Positions 1 to 5,486 of a DNA stretch of 6,473 bases are shown here, one piece after another. The position numbers were made by a program, and so were the translations under genes. A model generated the notes under the pieces. That model searched no databases. It saw nothing but the letters and a program-made list of their open reading frames with translations, and was not told the origin of the DNA. Positions within the stretch are counted from its first letter, which is position 1. Every line of letters begins with the position of its first letter. The stretch lies in the NCBI GenBank assembly GCA_030453005.1, contig JAKDLE010000173.1, positions 1 to 6,473 of the forward strand, written 5' to 3'. This DNA is from Pseudonocardia sp. GTDB lineage: Bacteria; Actinomycetota; Actinomycetes; Mycobacteriales; Pseudonocardiaceae.

Positions 1-1
1 A

Positions 2-196
2 CCCCGACGGGACGGCGTAGGGGTCCCCGTCGGCCACCACCTGATCGAGCGTCTCCTCCAGCGATGGCCACTGCGGAGCATCAGCGAACAGCCGGGCGAC
101 ATCGAACAGCCCGGTGTCGTCGAACAGCGGGGAGACGTCAGGCAGCGGGGAGACGTCAGGCGTCTCCGCATCCGACACCGCCGTCACTGCGAACAT
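2..196 (-). CDS. N-terminal part of an unidentified, probably SOS-induced protein (cut by window edge)
   Basis: An ATG at 196-194 opens a clean reading frame of 65 codons that runs off the left edge. The peptide starts MFAVTAVSDAETPDVSPL and contains an acidic, proline-rich N-terminal stretch with the six-residue unit PDVSPL twice, then a more ordinary segment (DDTGLFDVARLF, then QWPSLEETLDQVV). I do not recognise a domain. The start codon lies inside a LexA-type operator and a TANNNT -10 element sits just upstream, so transcription should begin at or one base before the ATG, giving a leaderless mRNA; no Shine-Dalgarno is visible. In mycobacteria several 13E12-repeat (DUF222/HNH endonuclease) genes are LexA-controlled, so a gene of that family is one possibility. 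That is inference from the operator only, because the domain that would prove it lies outside the window. Confidence 0.6.
   Translation of the reverse strand, partial: MFAVTAVSDAETPDVSPLPDVSPLFDDTGLFDVARLFADAPQWPSLEETLDQVVADGDPYAVPSG
125..160. repeat. Two perfect 18-bp tandem copies inside the left-edge gene
   Basis: The 18-bp unit at 125-142 is repeated exactly at 143-160. It encodes PDVSPL twice in frame, so copy-number change would leave the gene in frame. The right-hand copy also supplies one arm of a 7-bp inverted repeat, GGAGACG (149-155) and CGTCTCC (161-167), with a 5-nt loop. Confidence 0.85.
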
Positions 197-204
197 ACGT
201 TCGA
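189..204. promoter_or_regulatory. LexA operator (SOS box) across the start codon
   Basis: The plus strand reads GCGAACATACGTTCGA. The mycobacterial/actinobacterial SOS box is TCGAAC-N4-GTTCGA, and 11 of the 12 defined bases match; only the outermost base of one arm differs. The site covers the expected transcription start and the ATG (196-194) of the minus-strand gene, and its edge touches the -10 element. LexA bound here would block initiation directly. The match is seen in the sequence; LexA binding is inferred. Confidence 0.78.
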
Positions 205-209
205 CTCTA
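204..209 (-). promoter_or_regulatory. Putative -10 element TAGAGT
   Basis: On the minus strand TAGAGT fits the actinobacterial TANNNT -10 pattern and lies 7 bases before the A of the ATG at 196, which fits a leaderless start at 197 or 196. The -35 region (around 227-232, TCGATG) is weak, as expected for a promoter that relies on derepression. There is no experimental support. Confidence 0.5.
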
Positions 210-489
210 GCACAGCAATCCGCATCCATCGACGGACCCGGCGTCCTTCACGACATCCGCGAAGCGAGCCCCGGCCGACCGCTGCCGCACGCACAGGCCA
301 CGGGCAGCAGCCACGAGCAGCAGGCCCGGTGGCTGTGTCAAGCAGAACTGGCCCCGCCTCCGCTGATCTGGTCCCATCCGTCGCAGGTGGGAGGTCGGGT
401 GTTCTTCGCTGCTCTGGCCCCACCCGCTGCTTGGGGGAGTTGCAGCCGTGCCTGCTGGGCGGCGGCGCGGGCGTCGGTGGCGGACGCCG
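210..489. other. Region with no recognised gene, between transposase remnant and SOS gene
   Basis: No frame gives a protein I recognise. On the minus strand, roughly 207-330 reads as a plausible peptide tail (ending ARFADVVKDAGSVDG then GCGLLC and a stop), perhaps the last piece of a lost gene. The transposase reading frame has already lost resemblance to its family by about 490. The stretch also contains the promoter region of the left-edge gene. I see no terminal inverted repeat that would mark an insertion sequence end. Confidence 0.4.
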
Positions 490-1385
490 TCGTGCCATCG
501 CGCCCGTGCATGGCCAGGTCGGCCTCGGTGATCCGCGCACCGCCAGCCCGGCCACGTCCGAGAGGTAGGAGCCATCAGGTGGCCCAGTACCGACGGCTCG
601 CGGCTGGACCCATCCCGGACCAGGAACTTCGCCCCCGGTCTTGTCGACCGCCGCCAGGAACTCGCCCGAGTCGTAGGCCCGGTCTCCGAGCAGCAGCATC
701 CCCTCGCCGAGACCCCCGAGCAGGCGCCGCGCCAGGTAGGTCTCCTCGCGGTCCCCGGCCCACCCGATGGCCCCGCCGATCACGGCGCGAGCAGTCCGCG
801 GGTGCCGGTCTCGACCAGACACATCACCCACACCGCCGGGTAGCCGGCGAACGCGAACTGGTTGCGGATCCGCCCCAGCCAGCCCGGTTGCGGTCGGTGT
901 CCGGGACCTTGACCGAGCTCAGGCCGTCGAACGCGACGGTGCGCAGCCCGGCGAAGGTGACTCCCGGGGTGTGGCGCTGGACCAACGGGCCGGCGACCAC
1001 CTCGAACAACGCCTTGAGCGGGGCCGGTCCGAGTCGCCGGCGCAGCTCGCGCAGCGCCTTCTCCGACACCACCGGCACCACCACACCCGCCCCGCCCGCC
1101 AGCCTGGCCGGTGAGGCTGGCGCAGAGCTTGGCCCAGACCCGAGCGTAGCCGATGTCCGGGAACAGCCCGAGCGCGAGCACGAAGTACACCCCCGTCCGC
1201 GACGGCAACGCGCGCAGCCGGCGCTGCAGGGTGCGGGTCTGAGCGAGGACGTCGTCGACCAGCGCGAAGGGCAGATACCGGGTCAGCTCGCCGAGATGGC
1301 CCGGGGCGAACACCCCGGCCGCGACCGTCACCGTCCGGGTGATCGTGGCCGCACCACGCCGGCGATCGGCCAACGACCCGCTCAA
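490..1385 (-). pseudogene. IS4-family transposase remnant, multiply frameshifted and C-terminally truncated
   Basis: Joining pieces from all three minus-strand frames restores an IS4-type DDE transposase. Near 1320-1100 is the N-terminal domain (FAPGHLGELTRYLPFALVD, then VYFVLALGLFPDIGYARVW). About 1084-885 gives KALRELRRRLGPAPLKALFE and TVAFDGLSSVKVPDTDRN, with the first catalytic Asp. About 880-783 gives FAGYPAVWVMCLVETGTRG; about 783-630 gives MLLLGDRAYDSGEFLAAV, with the second catalytic Asp; about 629-585 gives FLVRDGSSREPSVLGH; about 580-540 gives DGSYLSDVAGLAVR; about 535-490 gives ITEADLAMHGRDGT. That is six frame changes. After about 490 the family similarity ends, so the Y-R-E-K region with the catalytic Glu is gone. 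The candidate start is a TTG at 1385 without a clear ribosome site. It cannot make an active transposase, and I found no terminal repeats or target duplication. Confidence 0.85.
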
Positions 1386-1560
1386 GCCCCCCGAACGCGA
1401 CCTCGCTGACCCTTCTTCGGGCCGGTCCCGGTAGTAGCTGATCCGGACGGCGAGCGGCAGCGGGGCAAGGTGGAGCGCCCGCAGCGCAGCGAGGACGAAC
1501 GACCTTGCGGCGCTGCTGATCGCCGTCCACCCTCGAAGCGACCGGGGAACGCCCCTCGGA
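1386..1560 (-). other. Unassigned coding-like stretch upstream of the transposase remnant
   Basis: In the same minus-strand frame as the transposase N-terminal piece, the DNA stays open upstream and reads SFVLAALRALHLAPLPLAV followed by RISYYRDRPEEGSAR, with mostly G/C third positions. It looks like the end of a real protein, with one hydrophobic helix and then a basic tail, not like transposase. It could be the tail of a gene that the element joined or a fused remnant. I do not recognise the family, and no convincing start codon or ribosome site can be assigned. Confidence 0.3.
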
Positions 1561-1581
1561 TCCCCCTCGTCGCCTTGATCG

Positions 1582-1617
1582 GATCACGGGCCGCTCAGCT
1601 CACGAGCGGCGGTGATC
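1582..1617. terminator. Strong imperfect hairpin (13 bp in two stem blocks)
   Basis: Left arm: GATCAC (1582-1587), GG, GCCGCTC (1590-1596). Loop: AGCTCAC (1597-1603). Right arm: GAGCGGC (1604-1610), G, GTGATC (1612-1617). Both stem blocks pair perfectly, with a small 2x1 internal loop between them. There is no T tract on either side, so a terminator role is only possible (actinobacterial terminators often lack U runs). It could equally be a protein-binding inverted repeat or the end of an old element. Confidence 0.5.
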
Positions 1618-1627
1618 ACCGGACGAG

Positions 1628-1780
1628 ATGCTGCTCCAGCCCACCATCGGCGAGGACTCGACGGGCATCACCGGCGCGATCATCAGCGACCAGGACCCGC
1701 ATCTGAATCGCCCCCATCGACCCGTCCAGGACGCTCAGGTGCTGGTCGGCAACGTGACGCGCAATCTTCAGCGTCGGTGA
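1628..1780 (+). CDS. Doubtful small ORF, 50 residues, unidentified
   Basis: The ATG at 1628 opens MLLQPTIGEDSTGITGAIIS and continues to a TGA at 1778-1780. In the first half nearly every codon ends in G or C, as in genuine genes of this genome type; the second half is less regular. An in-frame TGA lies at 1613-1615, so the frame cannot extend upstream. The purine-rich GGACGAG just before the ATG overlaps the usual ribosome-site distance poorly. The minus strand over the same bases is also open (containing MRVLVADDRAGDARRVLADG), so the strand is uncertain. Most likely a fragment of a lost gene; no function can be given. Confidence 0.22.
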   Translation: MLLQPTIGEDSTGITGAIISDQDPHLNRPHRPVQDAQVLVGNVTRNLQRR

Positions 1781-1815
1781 GCAGCGCTCCCGCGAAAGAA
1801 ATGATCACCTGATGA

Positions 1816-1838
1816 CTCCGCGGCATTTGATCGCGGAG
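1816..1838. terminator. Hairpin, 7-bp perfect stem, downstream of the reductase gene
   Basis: CTCCGCG (1816-1822) pairs perfectly with CGCGGAG (1832-1838) across a 9-nt AT-richer loop (GCATTTGAT). It lies about 140 bases past the stop codon of the minus-strand reductase gene, with no gene in between, and could end its transcript. There is no T run. Its role is inferred from position only. Confidence 0.4.
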
Positions 1839-1858
1839 CGACGCCGTAGGCGCCCTTG

Positions 1859-1932
1859 CGGCCGACGTGGAGACGTGGAGACGTGGAGACGTGGAGACGT
1901 GGAGACGTGGAGACGTGGAGCATTGTCGGCCG
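1859..1932. repeat. 8-bp tandem repeat (7 copies) inside an 8-bp inverted repeat
   Basis: The unit GACGTGGA is repeated seven times without a mismatch at 1864-1919. It is enclosed by CGGCCGAC (1859-1866) and GTCGGCCG (1925-1932), exact reverse complements, so on single-stranded nucleic acid the array would sit in the loop of an 8-bp stem; the first unit shares three bases with the left arm. The 8-bp period is not a multiple of three, and no supported gene covers it. Identical copies suggest recent slippage expansion. Spurious reading frames across it show an eight-residue periodic peptide (LHVSTSPR on the minus strand), which should not be taken as protein. Confidence 0.92.
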
Positions 1933-1974
1933 AGGGGGCGGGCATAGCGTCATCACTTTGGGAACCGGTGCGGC

Positions 1975-2520
1975 CTACTTCCGCACGCGGAAGCGGAGCA
2001 TCGTCACTTGACCCGACTGCGTGTTGCTGAACGGTTCCAGGTCGATCCTGCCGAGGACCGAAGTCGAGAAGCGCACACCGTCGCCGAGCAGCACTGGCAG
2101 AACGTATACCAGAACCTCGTCGACGAGCCCTCGCTGCAGGCACTGACTGGCCACGTCGGCACCGAGGATCTCCAGGTTCTTCCCGCCCGCGGCGGCGCGC
2201 GCCGTGGCGACGGCCTCCGCGAGGTCGCAGGTGAGGAACGTGACGCCTTGCTCCGGCTCGTCCGGCGGCTGGTGCGTCAGGACGAACACCGGTCCCCCGT
2301 CGTAGTCGGTGTCCTCGGGGGTGGGCATCCGCTTGGCGACCTCGTGGGTGCCCCGGCCGACGAGCATGGCACCAGTGGCCCGCACGATTTCGGGGAACGG
2401 GTCCTCTCTGAAGTACTCGATCACCCAGTCCATCGCGTTGTCGGGGCCAGCGATCAAGCCGTCCAGCGACATCGCCCTGTTCACAACGACCTTGCCCAGG
2501 CCAGCATGCATACCGCTCAT
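1975..2520 (-). CDS. Dihydrofolate reductase family protein (RibD C-terminal-like), 181 aa
   Basis: A complete gene for a small NADPH-dependent reductase of the RibD_C/dihydrofolate-reductase-like fold, related to the YwjB/YyaP type of unassigned substrate. Visible hallmarks: VVVNRAMSLDGLIAGPDNAM at residues 11-30 (first strand and substrate loop), AMLVGRGTHE at 51-60, PVFVLTHQPP at 77-86, and KNLEILGADVASQCLQRGLV at 114-133 (cofactor-binding glycine turn and helix), then VDEVLVYVLPVLLGDG. Length is normal for the family. I chose the ATG at 2520; an ATG at 2511 and a TTG at 2541 are alternatives, none with a strong ribosome site, and family members usually begin just before KVVVNRAMSLDG. The gene stands alone. 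True folate reductase activity should not be assumed, since most relatives have unknown substrates. Confidence 0.88.
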   Translation of the reverse strand: MSGMHAGLGKVVVNRAMSLDGLIAGPDNAMDWVIEYFREDPFPEIVRATGAMLVGRGTHEVAKRMPTPEDTDYDGGPVFVLTHQPPDEPEQGVTFLTCDLAEAVATARAAAGGKNLEILGADVASQCLQRGLVDEVLVYVLPVLLGDGVRFSTSVLGRIDLEPFSNTQSGQVTMLRFRVRK

Positions 2521-2762
2521 GCCGGTTACGACTCGGCGCAAGGCACGAACTCATCGGCGTCGGCGGAGCAATCCGCGGTGGGCCTCGACACGACCGCACC
2601 GAGGGCAGGCCGTACACGCTCAGGTCCACACGTGCTCGCTGGCGGTTCATCACCGGGCGGATCCTCGTTCACGAGTGCGGGATCGTCGTTCGCAGTCGTC
2701 GCGCTGCTCGTGCACGTTCCGGGGTAACAGGACCAAGAAGCGCCTGGACTTCGCTCGCGACC
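2521..2762. other. Intergenic region upstream of the reductase, no gene recognised
   Basis: Several frames are open on both strands because of high GC, but none gives a recognisable protein or consistent codon pattern. The reductase promoter should lie in the first 100 bases (2521-2620, minus strand); I see no good -10/-35 pair there. The right part may be degenerate sequence continuous with the HD-domain remnant that follows. Confidence 0.4.
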
Positions 2763-3050
2763 GTGGTAGCCGCTCCGAGCATCGTTGGCGCCGAGAGCCG
2801 GGCCAAGGAGCTGCACGCGCCGCTCGGTGACCGCTGGCAGCACACACAGGGTGTCGCCACTCGGGAGCACGGGCTGGCGGACGCGGGCGCCGGTTGACGA
2901 CCGGAAGCTGCTGGTTATCGCCGCGTGGTGCCATGACCCGGGGGTACGCGCCGGCTCTCGTCGACGTGGGGTTTCGTCCGCTTGACGGTGCCCGCTTCCC
3001 TTCTCGTTGCGGTGGTGGTCGGCGGCTGTGCGCGGGCGCCGTCGCGCTCG
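2763..3050 (+). pseudogene. HD-domain phosphohydrolase remnant with two frame changes
   Basis: Three consecutive plus-strand pieces rebuild the N-terminal half of an actinobacterial HD-domain protein. Frame one starts around a GTG at 2763 and carries GAESRAKELHAPLGDRWQH, including the first metal-ligand His, then stops at 2895-2897. Frame two supplies DDRKLLVIAAWCHD with the HD doublet, ending near 2939. Frame three continues GYAPALVDVGFRPLDGARF. The second shift falls at a run of five Gs (2939-2943), where one G fewer would join CHD to GYAPAL in frame. The remaining part with the distal catalytic Asp is absent. Members of this family are metal-dependent phosphohydrolases, usually with unknown substrate. 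The remnant is not expected to work. Confidence 0.75.
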
Positions 3051-3128
3051 CCCGCGCCAAGCAGGTCTGCGCGGGCTGCCCGGTCCGGTCCGCGTGCCTG
3101 GCGGACGTGATGGCCGCCGACTACCCGC
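3051..3128 (+). pseudogene. WhiB-like iron-sulfur motif fragment fused to the HD remnant
   Basis: In the same frame as the last HD piece the DNA encodes ARAKQVCAGCPVRSACLADV, then MAADYPP. This has the C-x2-C-x5-C core and surrounding residues of WhiB-family [4Fe-4S] transcription regulators (consensus AK.VC..CPVR..CL). The first family cysteine, normally some 30 residues earlier in an ELFFP context, is missing, and so is the C-terminal G[VI]WGG turn and basic tail. The upstream sequence is HD-domain instead. It is therefore a gene scrap joined by deletion or rearrangement, not a working WhiB. Plus-strand DNA after 3128 (to about 3210, another frame, ELSALVRTAFELVG) is coding-like but unassigned. 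Confidence 0.6.
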
Positions 3129-3217
3129 CGCTGCTCGTCGTGTCCGTCACAGACACCCGGAGCGGACCGGGGAGCTGTCGGCGCTGGTCAGGACGGCGTT
3201 CGAGCTGGTTGGCCGGG

Positions 3218-4789
3218 TCAGCCGGCGGCGTTCTCCCGAGCGCGCAGGTCCTTGCGCAGGATCTTGCCGCTGGCCGACTTCGGGATCAGCTCGATGAACT
3301 CCACCACGCGCACCTTCTTGTGCGGGGCGATGCGCTCGGCGACGAACGCCATGACCTCGTCGCCGGTGAGCTCGACGCCTGCCTGCGCCACGATGAACGC
3401 CTTGGGCACTTCCTCGCCCTCGTCGTCCTTCACGCCGATGACGGCCGCGTCGGCGATCTTGGGGTTGGTGAGCAGCAGGGCCTCCAGCTCCGCGGGCGGC
3501 ACCTGGTAGCCCTTGTACTTGATCAGCTCCTTGACGCGGTCGACGATCGAGAAGACGCCGTCGGCGGTGACCTCGGCGACGTCACCGGTGTGCAGGTAGC
3601 CCTCGTCGTCGAGCGTGAGCGCGGTGGCCTCGGGGTTGTCGAGGTAGCCGACCATCACGTTCGGGCCCTTGACCCACAGCTCGCCGCGCCCGCCCGGGCC
3701 GATCTCTTCACCCGACTGGGGGTCGACCAGCTTGCAGGTGATGTTGGGCAGCGCGAAGCCGGAGCTGTTGAGGTCGAGGTCGGGGCGGTCGTCGGGCATG
3801 GCGTGGCTGACCGGCGACAGCTCGGTCATCCCGTAGCCCTGCAGGACCGTGCAGCCCAGCCGCTTGCCCATCGCGTGCCCGAGCTCGGCGTCGAGCGGGG
3901 CGGCGCCGGAGAAGATGATGTCGATGCACGAGAGGTCGTACTGGTCGACCAGCGGGTGCTTGGCCAGCGCCACGGCCACCGGCGGGGCGATGTAGATCCG
4001 CTGGATCCGGTACTCGGAGATGATCCGCAGGAACTCCGGCAGGTCGAACTTCGGCATCGTGATGACGGTGGCGTTGCGGTGCAGGCCCTGGTTCATCATC
4101 ACGGTCATGCCGTAGATGTGGAAGAACGGCAGCACGGCGAGGATCCGGGTCTCCCCGGTGACATGGCCCAGCGGGGCGATCTGCACCAGGTTCGCCACGA
4201 GGTTGCGGTGAGTGAGGATGACGCCCTTGGCCAGGCCCGTGGTGCCCGACGAGTACGGCAGTACGGCGACGTCGCCTGCCTCGGTGTCCTGTGCGGGGGT
4301 GGCCGCGGTGGTGCCCAGCAGGTCGCGCAGCGAGGGGTAGCCCTCGGCTGCGTCGAGCACGACGATCGAGTCGGCGGGCAGCCCGGCCTCGGCGACGGCG
4401 GCGACGGCCCGGTCGAGGAACGGCGAGACGGTGAACAGCAGCTTGGCGCCCGAGTCGCGCAGCTGGTGGGCGAGCTCGCCGGGGCTGTAGAGCGAGTTCG
4501 CACTGGTGACGACGGCGCCTGCCCGCAGGATGCCGTGGAACACCGCCGCGTAGTACGGCGTGTTCGGCGCGAAGATGCCGACGACGTCGCCCTTCGCGAT
4601 CCCCCGCTCGGCCAGTGCGGCGGCGATCCGCTCCGCCATGCCGCGCAGCTCGGCGAACGAGATCGACGCGCCGGAGCCGCCGTCGATCAGGGCGGCCTCG
4701 GCGTCGCGGCCGCCGAAGTCGGAGAACAGGAAGTCGAACAGCGACACCTCGGGGATCTCGACGTCCGGGTACGGACTGCGAACGGGCAT
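3218..4789 (-). CDS. 4-coumarate--CoA ligase-like AMP-forming acyl-CoA synthetase, 523 aa
   Basis: Full-length ANL-superfamily enzyme: it activates a carboxylic acid with ATP to an acyl-AMP, then transfers the acyl group to coenzyme A, in the cytosol. Hallmarks by residue: the ATP/phosphate loop LPYSSGTTGLAKGVILTH (177-194); GYGMTELSPVSH (318-329); GELWVKGPNVMVGYLDNP (369-386), equivalent to plant 4CL box II; YLHTGD (398-403) with the ribose-binding Asp; DRVKELIKYKGYQVPPAELE (417-436), the hinge and C-terminal domain start; and PKSASGKILRKDLR (503-516) with the catalytic Lys509. Length is typical. Start chosen at the ATG at 4789 because AAGGGAG lies 5 bases upstream; upstream in-frame codons are not protein-like. 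The closest named type is 4-coumarate--CoA ligase, but no aromatic-acid pathway genes are nearby, so the acid could be another aryl or acyl substrate. Confidence 0.95.
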   Translation of the reverse strand: MPVRSPYPDVEIPEVSLFDFLFSDFGGRDAEAALIDGGSGASISFAELRGMAERIAAALAERGIAKGDVVGIFAPNTPYYAAVFHGILRAGAVVTSANSLYSPGELAHQLRDSGAKLLFTVSPFLDRAVAAVAEAGLPADSIVVLDAAEGYPSLRDLLGTTAATPAQDTEAGDVAVLPYSSGTTGLAKGVILTHRNLVANLVQIAPLGHVTGETRILAVLPFFHIYGMTVMMNQGLHRNATVITMPKFDLPEFLRIISEYRIQRIYIAPPVAVALAKHPLVDQYDLSCIDIIFSGAAPLDAELGHAMGKRLGCTVLQGYGMTELSPVSHAMPDDRPDLDLNSSGFALPNITCKLVDPQSGEEIGPGGRGELWVKGPNVMVGYLDNPEATALTLDDEGYLHTGDVAEVTADGVFSIVDRVKELIKYKGYQVPPAELEALLLTNPKIADAAVIGVKDDEGEEVPKAFIVAQAGVELTGDEVMAFVAERIAPHKKVRVVEFIELIPKSASGKILRKDLRARENAAG

Positions 4790-4794
4790 TGCGG

Positions 4795-4801
4795 CTCCCT
4801 T
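4795..4801 (-). promoter_or_regulatory. Ribosome binding site AAGGGAG fixing the CoA-ligase start
   Basis: On the minus strand AAGGGAG is followed by five bases and the ATG at 4789. This rules in favour of the 523-residue protein over an 18-residue longer reading from 4843. Confidence 0.8.
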
Positions 4802-4813
4802 GCGAACGTGCCC

Positions 4814-4833
4814 GCACCGGACCTGCACCGGAC
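4814..4833. repeat. Direct repeat of a 9-mer, 11-bp period, in the CoA-ligase leader
   Basis: GCACCGGAC occurs at 4814-4822 and again at 4825-4833, i.e. 24 to 44 bases ahead of the ligase start codon. The spacing of one helical turn is what a dimeric regulator would use, so it may be an operator. A weak -10-like TACAGT lies upstream on the minus strand near 4842-4847, which would place the repeat just after the transcription start. No regulator is known for it. Confidence 0.4.
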
Positions 4834-4944
4834 GGCGACTCACTGTAGATCGCCGCTTCCGCGTCGCTCCGGCAGGTACTTCGCCCAGCCTGCTATGCCG
4901 CCACGGTGCCGCCGACGGCGCACCAGCCAGCGTGAGACGCCCGG

Positions 4945-5371
4945 TCAGCAGCTCAGCTCGGCCTCCCGCCGGGCCAGCTCCGACTCGGCCGCCACGACGT
5001 CACCGATCGAGGTCGCCGCCGCCAGCAGCGCGCGCACCCGCGCCTGCATACTCGCGACCTGCGCGTCGAGGTCCACGACCTCCTCCGTGGCGTCGACGAC
5101 GGTGGTGCCGCGGTCGATCACGGTGCCCACCAGCGACACCTGCTCGACGAGCCGATCGAGCCCGTCGGCAGGCACCCGCAGCACCATCCAGCCGCCAGAC
5201 CGGCCGGACTGCGCGACGGATCCCCCGGCCGCGGCACGCACGCCGCGAACCCCGCCGCGGGATCGTCCACCTCGACGACGACCCGCGCGGTGCGTACGAA
5301 CGCACGCTGCACACCGCCGACGGGCACCCCACCGCAGCCACCGCGACCGCCGTCCGCCGCGCCACCGTCAT
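4945..5371 (-). pseudogene. DUF4349 protein remnant (putative lipoprotein), frameshifted and truncated
   Basis: The ATG at 5371, with GGGGAGG just upstream, begins MTVARRTAVAVAAVGC, a shortened signal-peptide-like start with a possible lipobox Cys. A different frame then carries FVRTARVVVEVDDPAAGFAA, and from about 5241 a third frame carries VLRVPADGLDRLVEQVSLVG, VVDATEEVVDLDAQVASM and SIGDVVAAESELARREAEL. These are core DUF4349 patterns: a beta-strand segment, then the E-x-VDL-x-AQ coiled-coil region. A stop at 4945 ends it; the rest of the coiled coil and the usual C-terminal membrane helix are missing. At the GFAA/VRAAAGG junction (near 5246) a single missing G explains the shift. DUF4349 proteins are membrane-associated with unknown role. 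Not expected to be functional. Confidence 0.8.
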
Positions 5372-5393
5372 CGCCTCCCCGGCACCCGGAACG

Positions 5394-5414
5394 CTTCCGG
5401 ACCTCTGTCCGAAG
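5394..5414. terminator. Hairpin after the mshA-ybjN pair
   Basis: CTTCCGGAC and GTCCGAAG pair across the loop CTCT, with one bulged base; eight base pairs in all. It lies about 75 bases beyond the stop of the minus-strand ybjN-like gene and just before the DUF4349 remnant, so it could end the mshA transcript. There is no T tract. Confidence 0.4.
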
Positions 5415-5486
5415 GACGGGCCCCGGATCCGGCGGGGTTGGCCCGCTGGAGGTCACGGTTTCGGGGTCGACGACGAACGGCGGACC

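Noticed and set aside
336..341. Minus-strand TTGACA as a -35 promoter element
   Set aside because: No -10 element lies at a workable distance downstream (313-318 reads GCTCGT), so it is probably chance or part of old element DNA.
114..1409. A 431-codon plus-strand open frame
   Set aside because: It is Arg/Pro/Ala/Gly-rich antisense to the transposase remnant and has no recognisable domain.
1864..1919. Possible CRISPR array
   Set aside because: Units are 8 bp and contiguous with no spacers; it is a simple tandem repeat.
1805..2653. A minus-strand frame with LHVSTSPR peptide repeats, overlapping the reductase gene
   Set aside because: The peptide repeat is produced by the 8-bp DNA array read in three frames, and the rest lies out of frame with the well-supported reductase.
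490..3128. Frame changes explained by poor sequence quality
   Set aside because: Intact long frames in the reductase, CoA ligase, YbjN-like and MshA genes, together with family-level truncations in the broken ones, favour true decay; read data would still be needed to exclude it at the G run near 2940.
3212..3226. GCCGG-GTCAG-CCGGC inverted repeat over the CoA-ligase stop codon as terminator
   Set aside because: Only five base pairs, overlapping the coding end and without a T tract; such stems are common by chance at this GC content.
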